A stretch of 64,000 nt of DNA from Pisaster brevispinus. Lineage: Eukaryota > Echinodermata > Asteroidea > Forcipulatida > Asteriidae. Positions 37,166-48,370 of this stretch are shown here, piece after piece. The position numbers and the translations under genes are program-made. The number at the start of each line of letters is the position of its first letter. The stretch's first letter is position 1. The notes beneath the pieces were generated by a model, which ran no database searches, was not told the origin of the DNA, and saw nothing but the letters and a program-made list of their open reading frames with translations. The DNA lies in contig JAMKCF010000020.1 in assembly GCA_023634235.1 (NCBI GenBank), forward strand, positions 12,065,873 through 12,129,872, written 5' to 3'.

Positions 37166-37252
37166 ATGGCGGAGTACAACGGGAACTACGTTGAGGGAAA
37201 TAACGATGATGAAATAACAGCTGAGCAAACAGAAAAACTGATACAGTTTCAG
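37166..37252 (+). CDS. FAF2: FAF2 exon 1 (start codon, UBA start)
   Basis: 29 codons, MAEYNGNYVEG to EQTEKLIQFQ, phase 0 end, donor CAG/gtaatt. The frame is open upstream to 37,085, but this ATG gives the family's usual N-terminus. Confidence 0.9.
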
Positions 37253-40200
37253 GTAATTTTATGTAGGGGTCGCTGGGAGAATATTCCTATCTACTCAATC
37301 ATTTTTCAAGAGTAACTTTGATACCACAAAAGACTCTAGATGTCTGAGAAATAGTCGAGGTCGGTCCGGAGTTTTGTCACACATCACGGCAAATTTGCTA
37401 ACCCTCTGCTCTGCCAAGTGCCAAAGCAGGCCGGCAGCGCAAGCCAAGCCTAGTATTTTAGTAACAACAACTCTAAAGCTGACTCTAAATCTGTTCTGCC
37501 TAAGTGCTGAAACCGAAATGATGATCAGTTTTCCATGTATAACGTTTCCTCATCCTGTCCTTGTGGTTCGGGTTGGACTTGGAAAGCTATCCAGATCCAA
37601 CCATGCCAACCTCCTTTCCTTTTTATTATAAAACCAGTAAAAATAATAAAAAAGGAAATGCCATTTTTAATGTGATTCAACTTTTTGTATCGATATGACT
37701 TTATTATTTCCTTTATTCTCTTCGTTTCTTAAATTCAATTTTGTTGACGTATAAGTTGATTTCTAATCAGCAAGGTCATTTCAGACAAAATAATTTTCAC
37801 ACTCGGGATGCTCACTTTCATAACTATGATAGGAGGCTGTCGAATGGAAATTACACACATTTTAGGGTCACCAAAGTATGAGATACAACATCTTTGCAAA
37901 ATCGAGATACAACGTTTTTGCACTGGTGCGACGATCATTAAAAACATTTGAATTTACTTGTTTGCATTTGTGGCTTGATGTTGCAGGATTTAACAGGCAA
38001 TGAGGATACAGATGAATGTCGTTCCATCCTACAGAGACACAGCTGGAATATTGAGGTACAGCCTGTCAAACTTTGTCACAAATGTCTTACCCAATCTAGC
38101 CCCTCTGCTAATCAAAAGTATCTGTAAGCAATCAAAGGAATTGATCATTCAACCTGATGCAAGGTCACGCTCTGTTTATTTTGTCGTTAAAGAGGGTCAA
38201 GAAATGCTCTAAATATTTTTTAATAACGGCACATCTCCTTTAATCAAAACAAACTATGGCTTCTGCTGTGTGTACATTTTAAAACAAAACAATGTGCCAT
38301 GAGATTTTGAGGCATTGCATGACACTGGCTTTTCTAATTGCCTCTTTCTCCTTAGTGCTATTGACATCATTGATAACTGATAAAAACTGTCTGTACAAAG
38401 TTTTGTGGCCTTCGGCCTGGGGAATTAGGACCCTCTTATTCTGGTCACTCACTGACCCCCCCCCCCTCCCCCGATGGGCAAGGGCACCAAGGTGCTTTCC
38501 TCTATTGTAAATGGCACCTCTCTTAGGAAATTGTAAACTTCTATTGGAACATTTCAAGGGGCACTGAAGCAGTGACCAAGGGCATGGAGGCAATTGCCTC
38601 TGTGAGGCATCAGGCCTGCACTGATCTACTAAGCTAAGTTTCATTTGGTGATGTATTTGTTTATGTTGTTGACAGACGGCTGTACAGGATACACTCAACG
38701 TTTCAGAGGGCAGACCTACTGTGTTTGACACACCTAGAACTCCAATTGAAACCCCACCTCCAGAAGTTAATGCAAACTCCATTGACCAAAGGTAACGTCC
38801 AAACATCCCAACATGTACAATTTGTGCAGACTTGTTCACATTTCGCCACCGTTTTCACGAATCAACAAATGTATCAAAAATCTCAAATTTTTGCAAATTG
38901 GTTTTGGTACAAATTTGTGACAATCAACGCTGTGAACATTTTCAGCAAGTTTCAGGACCTAACATTTAATGATTTCGGAACCACACTACATGTAATTAGC
39001 ATTTTGCGTTTTCATGAAGTGACAAAATAAGATTCACCACTTTCTATGTTGAACTACATAGCGGTTGCACGGTGCCAAACATGCGTGGTATGATTTTTGC
39101 ATTTTCACTAACCAGCGAATTTTTTGCCCAAGTTTTTGAAAAATGTTAATATGCATTGATTGGTACACAGCGCTCTGGGACAAGTGCACGTCTCTTTTCT
39201 TCGTTTTCATGAAGTGAAGAATGTGTTCAGGAATTACGAATTCATCAAAATGTTTGCACAATTGAAAACATATCAACTGACAGTTCTTTACGACTGAAGA
39301 AGCCAGCTTTATTTTGGCAGTAAATTTTTATTTAATTACTGTAATAAAAAAGGTAGTCTGCTGCAGGGCAGTAAAAAAAACAATGCATAATGCTCGAATT
39401 ATACATGGTCAGGTTGGCATAGTGGCTTCTTCCCTCGCCTTCCACCTCTAGGATCTGGTACGAGACCCGCCAGAGCACTACATGTATGTGCATTGGGTTT
39501 TGAGTCCCTACCTAATTGCGTGGGATTTTCCCTGAAATAATTCTCTGGGGTTTTCTGCCAACCTCTAAAACTGAAACTTCCATCTTTGTCTTCTCTCCTT
39601 GTCTTCTTGGCTAGTGAAGTGATTAAGGTCGCTTTTGTGAGAATCCCAAGCTTCACGACCAGATTAAATAACTAAACAATAAATAAATACCATTTTATCT
39701 CCTTTTTCGTTCAGGGTGTACACAGTGCAACGACCTAATCAACCACAGTCCCTGTTGGAATGGGGCTACACGATCCTTCTCTTTCCCTTTCGCTTCATCT
39801 CCATCTCGTTGTTCGATATCGTCCGGTGGTTCATGAGATTCTTCCGTCCAGACCCTCGGCGTATAGTCACAGACCCTGTCGGCGACGTCATCTCGTTTAT
39901 ACAGCAGTTTAACGAGCAGTATGGAAGTCAACACCCGACGTTCTACCACGGCACATACAGTCAGGTAAGAGGGCGCTGTAGCAATGTGAGCAGCATGGAG
40001 AGTAGTGTAGGAGGGTTGACCCTCTTGATAGGTGCATACTCCGAGATGCCTCAAACACTCACAGACCTTGCTTCAAAGGGGGCAACAGAGGCAATTGCCT
40101 CCGTTGCCCCTGGTCACTGCCTTGGTGCCCCTTCAAACATTCTAAAAGAAATTTACAATTTCCCCGTAGAGGTGCCTTTTACAAAGGAGAAAAATGCCTT

Positions 40201-43200
40201 GGTGCCCCTTGCCCTTTCAAGAATGAGACGTCAGGCCTGATCTCCCATGTGCTGTGCACACAATGGTGAATCAATCCATGCAGGTTTCTCTCCATGCTAG
40301 CGGATCGGTGCCGATATGACCACCTAAATTAACTGGGGTATTTGTGAATGGTAGATAAACTATGCCAGCCTGCAATAAGATATCAGCATGTGGTGAATTC
40401 ATACACACTACATAGTCAACCCTCCTACTGTATGGACCTTTCTGTATCATCTTCTGCAAGGTTGTTACCATGGGGTGAATGCATCTACACAGTACACAGA
40501 CAACCCTCCTACTGCATGGACCACTCAGTATCATCCTCTTCATGGTTTTGAATGATAAATAAACTGTGCCAGCCTGAAATATGATACCATTATGTTGAAT
40601 GTGTCTCCACAATACACAGTCAACAGTCAACCCTCCCACTGTCTGACCATTACCATTCAGTATCATCCACATTGGGTTGAATGATTTGTAAACTATGCCA
40701 GTCTGCAGTATTATATCATGTTGTCTTCTAAATCATTTCCAAATCATTGTATCATACATTGAACGTTAATATCTGGTGAAGACATGCATCATCTCTAACT
40801 TTATGTAACACTGTTCATGTCATTGAAGGCTTTGACTGATGCGAAACGAGAGCTCAAGTTCCTTCTTGTGTATTTACATGGAGCTGATCATGAAGACACG
40901 CCCGTCTTCTGTCGGTAAGTTATTAAAGTTGTCCTTTGAAAAATATCTAAAAACGCATTTCTTAAGGCGACGCAGAGAAGATAAATGGGGGCCAGGGGAG
41001 GACATAAATGCAGGTATTTTGGGTAGATTTGACTGAATTCAGTTTCTTTTTTATATTTGATGGTTGAAACCAAAATTAGCTCAAGTTTGAACTATTATCT
41101 TTCTGGTAATGCAACCATAGATGCCTCATATGTGAATTTAATCACTGTAGCTCGCAAGCCTGAGGAAACCTGTAAACAAGGGTGCTTGCTACACATGTAT
41201 GTGAACTAGAAACACTGGGGTTAACCCCTTCTCTCCCATGATAAGTGTTCCAGGTTCTTTTATGTGCACTACCAATCCTAGTACATGGGACCTACATACA
41301 GCTTAATGTCCCATCCATAGGACAAAGCAATTAAGATAAAGTATCTTGCTCAAGAACACAAGTTCCACTCGAACCCACACTCAGCTGATCAGAAACACTA
41401 GTAGGGCCAATGAATTTCCGCGATCGCGGAAAATGGACGGAATTCACGGAATCTGGCCCTTGAAACGGAAAACGGGATTTGAATTGGAAGTAAAAAAATA
41501 TAAATATTATTGACAAAAACGTTGTTTTATCTTTGTTATTAAAGCCAAACCTATTGATAATTAATTAAGAAATCGAACAGGCAAGCAAATTAAACAAAGT
41601 ATTCTTCATTAAGCTTTCTTTTTTTAATTTAGAAAACATCAGAAATCAGACCGTAAAAAGTTACGAGATCGGCATCGTAGGTCCCATGTGAAAAACAGAT
41701 GTTGCTTTGAGTTTGACGGAGGACCAAATCATCACATTCACGGCACATTCTTTACATTTTTTTCACCCAAATTGCATTTTCTCCCTCCTTTTAATCAACA
41801 ACCATACACAAACCAGCTTACCTCAGCTCTATATAAACACACACATTGATTGTTCACTCATAAAGGTAAACAAATCAACCGTAAACTTTCAACATTTTGT
41901 GGCCAAAGCGAAAACAAAATGGCTGACGATCTGCTTTTTTCTTGAGAGAAGTACACGATCACGTGACGTACATTTTTGATATTGCAACGGCTGTTACATG
42001 TTTATGACTTGTTTTTGTTGCAGCGATCATATATCACTGCAGTATTTATTTGAGAAAATTTAATTGCCAACTCCGAAACTGAATCGGCCGCTGATTAATT
42101 GAAAGTTGAGTTTATTATTGACTCCCTGTGTATTAACAACCTTAAAAAGAACTTGAAACGGATTTTTTTTGGTCTGAAACGGAATTCATGTTTTTTTTTA
42201 ACGGAATTTGCATTTTTCTGAAACGGAAAATCATTGGCCCTACACTAGCTCAGATGCCTTGAGGAAACTTGACAATAATAGTATTTAGTTTGTGAAGCAG
42301 AAATGCTGCAGTAATTCCCGGTCATGATGAAGTTGGGTTTTTTTTGTAGTGTGCTGTACTTATGATGTATTTAATAATAATAATAATAATAACAATAATA
42401 ATAGGTTTTTATATAGCACACAAATCCTAGATACTAGATCGAGGCGCTGTGAAGATGGAACATGAGTTAGAATCGATACAGTTCAGTTTTGAGCAATTTC
42501 TTAAATGTAGCAGCTGAGGTAGAAGATATTTATGATGTTTTTAACTGGACTTCTTTTACCTCAAGAATGACGAAGGTTGTAATTACATTTTATTGGACAG
42601 GGAGACGTTATGCAACGCTGACGTCTGTGAGTTCATCAATACAAGAATGCTTTTCTGGGCTGCATCAACTAATACTCCAGAGGGGTATAGAGGTAAAGCA
42701 ATAATTCAGTTGATTTTGGATTTAAACTCTCTGTCAGTTCTTCCATGGCTTAGAAAAGGAAGGGGGCTTAAATACCGGTCTACAAACTGGCATAATTCAG
42801 GCAATAGTGCGTGTCTATGCCCCTCCGGGTCAGTGAGTGTCCAGACGAGGGTCCTAATTCCTGAGGCCGAAGGCCACAAAACTTCGTGCAGTGTTTATTA
42901 GTTACCAATCATGCCAAGGTTTCAAATAATCCAAGGCAATTTAATCTGAAATTTTAACGGCTTGTAGTATTTACATTAAGTTCCTCCTGCATGGAGATCA
43001 GGAAAATTTCTCACATGTCTTGTACAGAGTTTGTGCTCTATAAATTCTGGTCGTCCATGTTGCTGTTGTTTATGTACTGTGACCCGTCCGGCAGATATGG
43101 GTGTGGGTTAAATGCATCTTTGCTTTCCTCCCAATGTGACAGTGTCATTAGCACTAAGAGAGTCCACCTACCCATTCCTTGCCCTGATTGTCCTGAGGGA

Positions 43201-46182
43201 CAACAAAATGACCGTCGTCCAGAGAATAGCCGGACCAGTCCAGCCCCAGGATCTGGTGGACAGACTCACCCGCGTCATGAACGATACAGAGGCGTACCTG
43301 GTGGCCATGAGACACGAGCGGCAACAGCGGGACCAGACTAACACACTCAGACAACAACAGGACGAGGCATACCATGAGTCGCTAAGACAAGACAGGGAAA
43401 AGGTGAGGGGGGAGGGGGAGCTAATCATCCTTACTCACAGCTGAGAAGCTGAATTGTGAAAGACGTGGCTACATCATGATCTAACCGGAGGCATGTAAAG
43501 GCACCTTTTGGCAGCCAGCCACATCAATCCATATAATTATGACCAAGGAGCACAGTCAATGGTCGAAAGTGTCTGATTGTTCCCGGGGTAAGGAAAACCG
43601 GAGGGCCCAGAGAACAACCCTCATGGTATGCTAGAACCAGTGCTACACATCTACTCACACATGGCCCCTTAGTGATTAAGAGGCGAACGCTTTATGCACA
43701 CGCCCCCAGATGCCACCCCAAAGGAATGCCACTTCACAGGAAAGTATAGACCTTTATCACGGTGTGGCCATCTTGATTTTCTCCAATCTGAACCAATACA
43801 ACCAAACCGAGGCTGGAAGAAATAAATAGTCTGGTTCCCTTTTCAGTGCAATGAATACCATCATTCATTACTGTTACTGAGTAACGGGAACATGACCAAG
43901 ATGGTGGCAGCATGATATTGGTCTATAGGGACCTTCCCAAAACTGTCAACAGTTTCACAGTTGTACAACGTCGGGGGTTGAGTGCGATGGGAGGAGGTGG
44001 GTTCAACGAGATATGTCCAGGATTGTAGTCCTATTACTATGATATGTGCGCTATATAAGAACATTACACTGACTCAATTGTCAGACATGCAACTTTGTAG
44101 TTTGCAAACATGCAGGAAAACTGCAGAGCCCACAAACTTGGCACAGTGTTTTCAGTCTTCTCTGATCGTTGCAAGAGAGAAGAGGACATCTGCTTAGATG
44201 TGGCATGCCTGTTTCATTTGTTTCATTTCTTGGTTGATGCTCAGGAGCGGAAGCGTCAGGAAGAAAAAGACAGAAAAGATAGGGAGATTGAGGAGCAACT
44301 GGAGAAGGAACTAGAAGAGCTAAGGAAAGTCAAGGTTAGTGATTCAAATTCAAATGACTAGTACGTTGAAGTATTATTACATATTTCTTGTATTGAAACC
44401 AAGAATACCTCATAAGTTTACATAATCATTGTAGCTCACAAGCCTGAGGAGACCTGTAAACAAGGGTGCTTGCTCTGTGAACCAGAAACACTGGGGTTAA
44501 CCCCTACTCCTCCACGATAAGTGTTCTGGGCTCTTTTACATGCACTACCAATCCTAGTCCACAGGACCTACGGCTTAATGTCTCATCCGAAGGACAAAGC
44601 AATTATGGTAAAGCATCTTGCTCAAGGACACTAGTGTCACGACCGGGACTCGAACCCACACTCTGCTGATCAGAAACACCGAAGCTTGTGTCCAGTCATT
44701 TTCTTCAGGTTAAAAAATTTTTTTACCTGATTTGACTATTTAGGAGAGAGAGGAGTTGAAGCTGGCCAAGGCAGCGAGTCTTCCTGCAGAGCCAGTTCCC
44801 GAAGATCCTGAAGCAATCCGAATAGTCGTCAAGCTTCCATGTGGCACAAGACTAGAGCGCCGCTTCCTCAAGTCTGATCCGCTACAGGTAGACAGTGTTA
44901 GATTAGTGGATGATGATGACGTCGTTGATCTCTTATTAAAGTGTGTCAGCCAGTTGGCCAAATAATAAAGAAATCTTGCTCTTTTGTTTACCTACTCTTT
45001 AAGTGCTGAGGACACTGTTCCTAAAAAGTTCTGCGAAATCTGAACCCCAAAAGGTGGAAACGCCATCATTTCACCATACCTCCTAAAATTTGAATCCTAA
45101 TTTCAGAATGTTTTTGTCAGCAATGGCTCTCGGCCCTGGGCATGTTATTTCTCAGGATTTTGTCTTAAGTCAGGATTTTCTCAGAACCTCCCTTGAGCCT
45201 TCAAATTTATTTGAAAGAATGTAGAGGGATCACCAAAGGGAGAAAGAAATAGTCCATTATTGTGTCCAAACGTGTTGTGTTGAATTTCTGGTAATGCAGA
45301 GAGTCTGTAAACCTGAATTGTAACATCTGGGCCCAATTTCATAGAGCTGCTTAAGCATAAACAAATTGCTAAGCACAACAAAATTATGATTACCAAACTA
45401 AGGTTACCAGCTAAATTACCATTTATCATGTACAAAATGTAACTGGTATCCTGCTTAGGTGTGCTTAGCAGAAATATATTAAGCAATATTTTCTGCTTTA
45501 AGCAGCTTTATGAAATTGGGCCCTGGGAGGTTCCTGGGCCCAATTTCATAGAGCTGCTAAGCACAACAAAATTGCTTACCAGAATAAGGTTACCAGCCAA
45601 ACTGCTATGTCGGGTGTACACTTTGTGACTGGTACCCTGCTCATTTCTGCTTAGCAGGAAATTGTTAAGCATTATTTTCTGCTTAAGCAGCTCTATGAAA
45701 TTAGGCCCTGGTCTAGATTATAAGGGGGACCTGTTCTCCAAGCCATTTTTCAGCAAACTTTCACATACTTCAAATCTCATCTCTGTATTAATAAATATTA
45801 AATAATAAATCGGCTGGAAGTGTTACTTAGTGCAACACCCTTCATATATTTTACAAAATTGATTTTATTTGAAATAATGCTCTCTGGGAACGCCCCCCCC
45901 CCAAAAAAAAATAATAAATAAATAAATAAAACAATCGATGGTGCAAACAAAAAAATCTTTACTGGTTTTCTTGAATTTTATCTCTTTTGCCTTTTTCCTC
46001 AGGTTGTATACGACTTTGTGTTCGTACAGGACGACGCTCCACCCGAGTTCAAACTCATGACAAATTATCCACGAAAAGTTTTGCCCTCCCAGCCTATCCC
46101 CGATTCGGATGACGTCACTACAATACAGAGCTTTGGCCTGGCACAAAAAGAGACGATCTACGTGCAAGATACCAGTGACTAA
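37166..46182 (+). CDS. FAF2: FAF2 (UBXD8/ETEA), complete, ten coding exons
   Basis: FAF2 is a membrane-anchored adaptor on the ER and lipid droplets that brings the p97/VCP ATPase to ubiquitinated proteins for ER-associated degradation. Joined exons: 37,166-37,252; 37,987-38,055; 38,676-38,791; 39,715-39,964; 40,829-40,914; 42,601-42,692; 43,143-43,402; 44,245-44,334; 44,744-44,887; 46,003-46,182. They give 457 residues with every phase matched and GT-AG at all introns. Order: UBA (about 16-60), hydrophobic hairpin (about 102-134), UAS thioredoxin-like domain (about 140-290), charged coiled coil (about 295-365) and UBX (about 370-452). The UBX p97-contact motif reads YPR, where human has FPR. 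The N-terminus is about ten residues longer than human. Possible AATAAA polyadenylation signal at 46,247. Confidence 0.95.
37987..38055 (+). CDS. FAF2: FAF2 exon 2 (UBA)
   Basis: 23 codons, DLTGNEDTDECRSILQRHSW, acceptor ttgcag, donor GAG/gtacag. Matches the UBA helices of FAF2. Confidence 0.92.
38476..38617. repeat. Dispersed repeat family 3 in FAF2 intron 2
   Basis: Contains GGGCACCAAGGTGCTTTCC, AAATTGTAAACTTCTATTGG and GGCATGGAGGCAATTGCCTC, ending GCATCAGGCCTG. Confidence 0.6.
38676..38791 (+). CDS. FAF2: FAF2 exon 3 (UBA end and linker)
   Basis: TAVQDTLNVSEG then a Pro/Thr-rich linker to DQ, ending in AG of a split Arg codon. Acceptor ttgacag, donor AAAG/gtaacg. Confidence 0.9.
39405..39665 (+). 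mobile_element. tRNA-derived SINE in FAF2 intron 3
   Basis: Head GGTCAGGTTGGCATAGTGGC resembles an A box and GGTACGAGACCC a B box. It is followed by a body with ATTGCGTGGGATTTTCCCTG and a tail near CACGACC. Confidence 0.5.
39715..39964 (+). CDS. FAF2: FAF2 exon 4 (membrane hairpin and UAS start)
   Basis: Carries LLEWGYTILLFPFRF and ISLFDIVRWFMRFF, the hydrophobic hairpin that sits in the ER or droplet monolayer, then RPDPR and DPVGDVISFI at the UAS start. Ends YHGTYSQ with donor CAG/gtaaga. Confidence 0.95.
40075..40239. repeat. Dispersed repeat family 3 in FAF2 intron 4
   Basis: Inverse orientation to 38,476. Contains GGAGGCAATTGCCT-like and GCCTTGGTGCCCCTT motifs and ends GACGTCAGGCCTGA. 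Confidence 0.6.
40335..40700. repeat. About 110-130-bp tandem repeat in FAF2 intron 4
   Basis: Units share CTATGCCAGCCTGCAAT-like, GATATCA and GTCAACCCTCCTACTGT phrases, three or more times. Related units lie at 53,245-53,480. Confidence 0.65.
40829..40914 (+). CDS. FAF2: FAF2 exon 5 (UAS)
   Basis: ALTDAKRELKFLLVYLHG to PVFC plus two bases of an Arg codon. Acceptor cattgaag, donor CG/gtaagt. Confidence 0.93.
41150..41401 (-). mobile_element. tRNA-derived SINE in FAF2 intron 5, split by a nested element
   Basis: On the minus strand it shows the family head with a GGTTCGAGT-like B box and CTTGAGCAAGATAC. The SINE is interrupted at 41,402 and resumes at about 42,243 (CACTAGCTCAGATGCC). Confidence 0.6.
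41402..42242. mobile_element. Non-autonomous TIR element nested in a SINE
   Basis: TAGGGCCAATGAATTTCCG on the left and CGGAAAATCATTGGCCCTA on the right are inverted repeats of about 19 bp. CACTAG flanks both sides, suggesting a 4-6-bp target duplication. The interior has no transposase. Several CTGAAACGGAA-like subrepeats lie near the right end. Confidence 0.75.
42368..42455 (-). mobile_element. SINE 3' tail with (AAT)n
   Basis: On the minus strand the sequence reads GCGCCTCGAT...GTGCTATATAAAAACC followed by (TATT/ATT)n, a tail type of deuterostome tRNA-SINEs. Confidence 0.5.
42601..42692 (+). CDS. FAF2: FAF2 exon 6 (UAS)
   Basis: ETLCNADVCEFINTRMLFWA then ASTNTPEGYR. Acceptor ttggacag; donor after the first base of a Val codon (G/gtaaag), which exon 7 completes. 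Confidence 0.93.
43143..43402 (+). CDS. FAF2: FAF2 exon 7 (UAS end, coiled coil start)
   Basis: SLALRESTYPFLALIVL, KMTVVQRIAG, then a charged helical run through LRQQQDEAYHESLRQDREK. Acceptor atgtgacag, donor AAG/gtgagg. Confidence 0.94.
43745..43927. mobile_element. MITE family 5 in FAF2 intron 7
   Basis: TATAGACCTTTATCACGGTG on the left mirrors CATGATATTGGTCTATA on the right, with CCATCTTG/CAAGATGG just inside. About 180 bp. A second copy is at 53,511-53,691. Confidence 0.7.
44245..44334 (+). CDS. FAF2: FAF2 exon 8 (coiled coil)
   Basis: 30 codons, almost all Glu, Lys, Arg and Gln (ERKRQEEKDRKDREIEEQ...). Acceptor atgctcag, donor AAG/gttagt. Confidence 0.9.
44430..44705 (-). mobile_element. 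tRNA-derived SINE in FAF2 intron 8
   Basis: On the minus strand: head ending in CTGATCAGCAGAGTGTGGGT, B box GGTTCGAGTCCC, CTTGAGCAAGATGC body motif and a tail of ACACCTTTACAGG type. Nearly full length. Confidence 0.7.
44744..44887 (+). CDS. FAF2: FAF2 exon 9 (UBX start)
   Basis: 48 codons ending LERRFLKSDPLQ. LPAEPVPEDPEAIRIVVKLP is the typical entry into the UBX fold. Donor CAG/gtagac. Reading through the donor gives an in-frame stop at about 44,964, so a short retained-intron form is conceivable. Confidence 0.93.
45329..45523. mobile_element. Palindromic MITE family 1 in FAF2 intron 9 (first of pair)
   Basis: Full-length copy with both termini (GGGCCCAATTTCATAGAGCT and ATGAAATTGGGCCC). 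A second copy begins only about 12 bp further on. Confidence 0.8.
45536..45708. mobile_element. Palindromic MITE family 1 in FAF2 intron 9 (second of pair)
   Basis: Starts GGGCCCAATTTCATAGAGCT and ends CTCTATGAAATTAGGCCC. Slightly shorter than its neighbour. The tandem placement suggests local duplication or a preferred target. Confidence 0.8.
46003..46182 (+). CDS. FAF2: FAF2 exon 10 (UBX end, stop)
   Basis: VVYDFVFVQDDAPPEFKLMT, then NYPRKVLP and ETIYVQDTSD with TAA. Acceptor tttttcctcag. Confidence 0.94.
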   Translation, partial: VVYDFVFVQDDAPPEFKLMTNYPRKVLPSQPIPDSDDVTTIQSFGLAQKETIYVQDTSD

Positions 46183-46246
46183 ACATCAAATGTGCTACTG
46201 CTAAACAAACAAAAAGTTCAGAAAAAAAAAAGGAAAATCTTACAAA

Positions 46247-46252
46247 AATAAA
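46247..46252 (+). terminator. Possible FAF2 polyadenylation signal
   Basis: AATAAA 65 bp after the FAF2 stop codon, in an A-rich context that makes chance occurrence likely too. Confidence 0.35.
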
Positions 46253-46422
46253 AAACTTCAATTGAAAGGATGTATACTGTACACCATTTGAACCGTCTGT
46301 AAATGCAACCATAACTTAAAAGAAGTGGTAAGTCAGTATGTGATACGCATGCATGCATTGGTCCTACGCTCAGGCAATTTGCTTCTTCCAGCTCTACGTG
46401 AATGAAATTGTGTGTTATTTAC

Positions 46423-46858
46423 AGGTAGGGTCATACTTTGGTAAGAGTTCCAACATTTCATGACCGTAAAAAACTTACTTGGTGAGAAGCACTGCAGCTG
46501 TAGATTGTTACCAATCAGAGAGAGGATTTCCTCCGAAGTATGTGGATTGAACAAAATGTTCACCCTGAAACATTTTAATCTGAGAAACGATTCATGCATG
46601 AATCGTTTTTTCAGATTTCTGAGGGTTGGTGTTCGCTCGCGAATGCTGCGGCCAGAGATGTGGTTGGTACCCGCTGTCGCCTCGTTATACGTTGGATTAA
46701 ACGTTTGTGTGAAAATACCATGGCAGTTTTTTCTTGCTGTTTTCTCAGCAAGTAGACACTGTTATCAGTTGAAACTTTCACATGGTATCTTCTTTATAAG
46801 TTTGCCTACAAATCAGCATTTTTTTATTGTAAAAAAAACCAACCTATGACCCTACCTT
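46423..46858. mobile_element. About 430-bp MITE family 6
   Basis: AGGTAGGGTCAT at the left and ATGACCCTACCTTT at the right are inverted termini. The interior has a palindrome around GATTCATGCATGAATCG. A related element is at 51,710-52,115. No transposase. Confidence 0.7.
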
Positions 46859-46859
46859 T

Positions 46860-47305
46860 AACTTAAATGTCTGCACTTTTGAAAAGCGACACTTTTAAAG
46901 GGGTAAGAGTGATTGCTGACAAAAATAGAACCAAGATCCACATTTTTGGAGGCACGTTGAACGACGGCATTTCTACCAATGAGATATCTTCTGGAGTTTT
47001 AGGTTTCAAGGAGCTTGTGGGAATGCTATCCTCGCAATACGGAACAAGATCAACGAGTGGGATCTCTTATTATAGCTGAAGAAAATAACAGCTACTTTGT
47101 TTCACCAGGCAGAAATGAAAAGTCTGAACTCAGATCAAACTCATCCCCTAATCACAAAAGTCGACCTTAATGAAATTTTGCAAAATGTCTAAAACGCAAG
47201 TCAAGATCTTAACAGCTCCTTGAGTAATAAATTTAATATAAATCATAACTAATATGCAATCAATCTCTTTAACCATTCTGAGGCGCAGCAATGTGACCCA
47301 CTATT
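46860..47305. other. Intergenic, nothing supported
   Basis: A 70-codon plus-strand frame (46,867-47,079) begins just after the MITE. It has no recognisable domain, splice partner or codon signal, so no gene is called. Confidence 0.4.
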
Positions 47306-47592
47306 ATGTGTAATGTTTTACAAGGTGATAACGGTGCAATCTGCAACCAACCAACCAAGCCAGAAACAGTGGGGCGAACGCCCTCTCTTAACAATAAGTG
47401 TACAGGGTTCTTGTAGGTGCATTACACCTATGGCTTTACGTCCCGTCCGAAGGACCAAGCAACAACGGTTTCAAAAGTGTCTCGCTCACGGACACAAGTG
47501 TCAAGACCTGGCTGGGACTCGAATCCACACTCTGCTGATCAGAAAACACCAGAGCTCGAATCCGATGCTCTTGATCGCTCGGCCAAGAGTAA
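47306..47592 (-). mobile_element. tRNA-derived SINE, near full length
   Basis: On the minus strand: head GGCCGAGCGATCAAGAGC (A box), long variable arm, GATTCGAGTCCCAG (B box), CTTGTGTCCGTGAGCGAGAC, and a body ending in GCAACCAACC-rich sequence. The head is of the class II (Ser/Leu-like) tRNA type. Confidence 0.7.
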
Positions 47593-48249
47593 ATTCTAAT
47601 GGAACACTAACCTTGAATGCATTTCCGACAGGCTTCTGTTGGAACCTGTGTAAAAAGTGGACGAGGTTAACATTCACATTACATCTCATTTGACTACCCC
47701 CCCCTTTCCCCCAAATAATAACCTGACACATTTGTACATGGAGTCCATTGACTCAATTGACCATATTTTTGACCGCATGAGGGCGCTTTCATCAGGGAAT
47801 GTCTTGCATCACAATAGCAGTTTTAGCTTATTATAATTGCCTGTTTGTAGTTTTCTTGCACCAATGAAGAAATACATAAAAAATAGCGATAAAAAAGGGA
47901 AAAAAACCCTGTTTGTTTACTTTTTTTTCATCATGTGAAATTTATCCACATACGCCCTCACGTGGTCAAAAATACGGCGAATTGGCCTGACGTCATCACC
48001 ACAGTACATGTGTACATCTTGGTCGCACCATTTAGAGAGTCGGTTTTCCTGTGTGTCATAAATAATATCAAAGGTGCACGTGACCTCCAAACTGCCCTCC
48101 GTGGGCATAGTCTGGATGGTATGCTATTTTGTGGCAGTCTGTGTAATACCAGTGTTTAGGAGGGTTACCGACGTAATGTTAAGAATACCAACAGTTTTTT
48201 GGTAGATATCGTCATCAATTTCAATTGTTCGTAAACTCAGAATGCCCTT

Positions 48250-48370
48250 TTACGCCTTAAAGCAATGGCTGAGGAACTGTAGTGGTTCCAAAATGTTTGA
48301 ATATGCGCGAGACTTGCAGTCTATGGTTCAGCTTTTCAGGTTCAAATCCTGCTCCAGTCAATTTGTCTTT
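48250..48370 (+). repeat. Possible tRNA-like SINE head
   Basis: AATGGCTGAGGAACTGTAGTGG and, 85 bp on, AGGTTCAAATCCTG resemble degenerate A and B boxes. No defined end. Confidence 0.25.

Noticed and set aside
46867..47079. 70-codon plus-strand gene
   Set aside because: No homology recognised, no splice partners, and it starts at the edge of a MITE.
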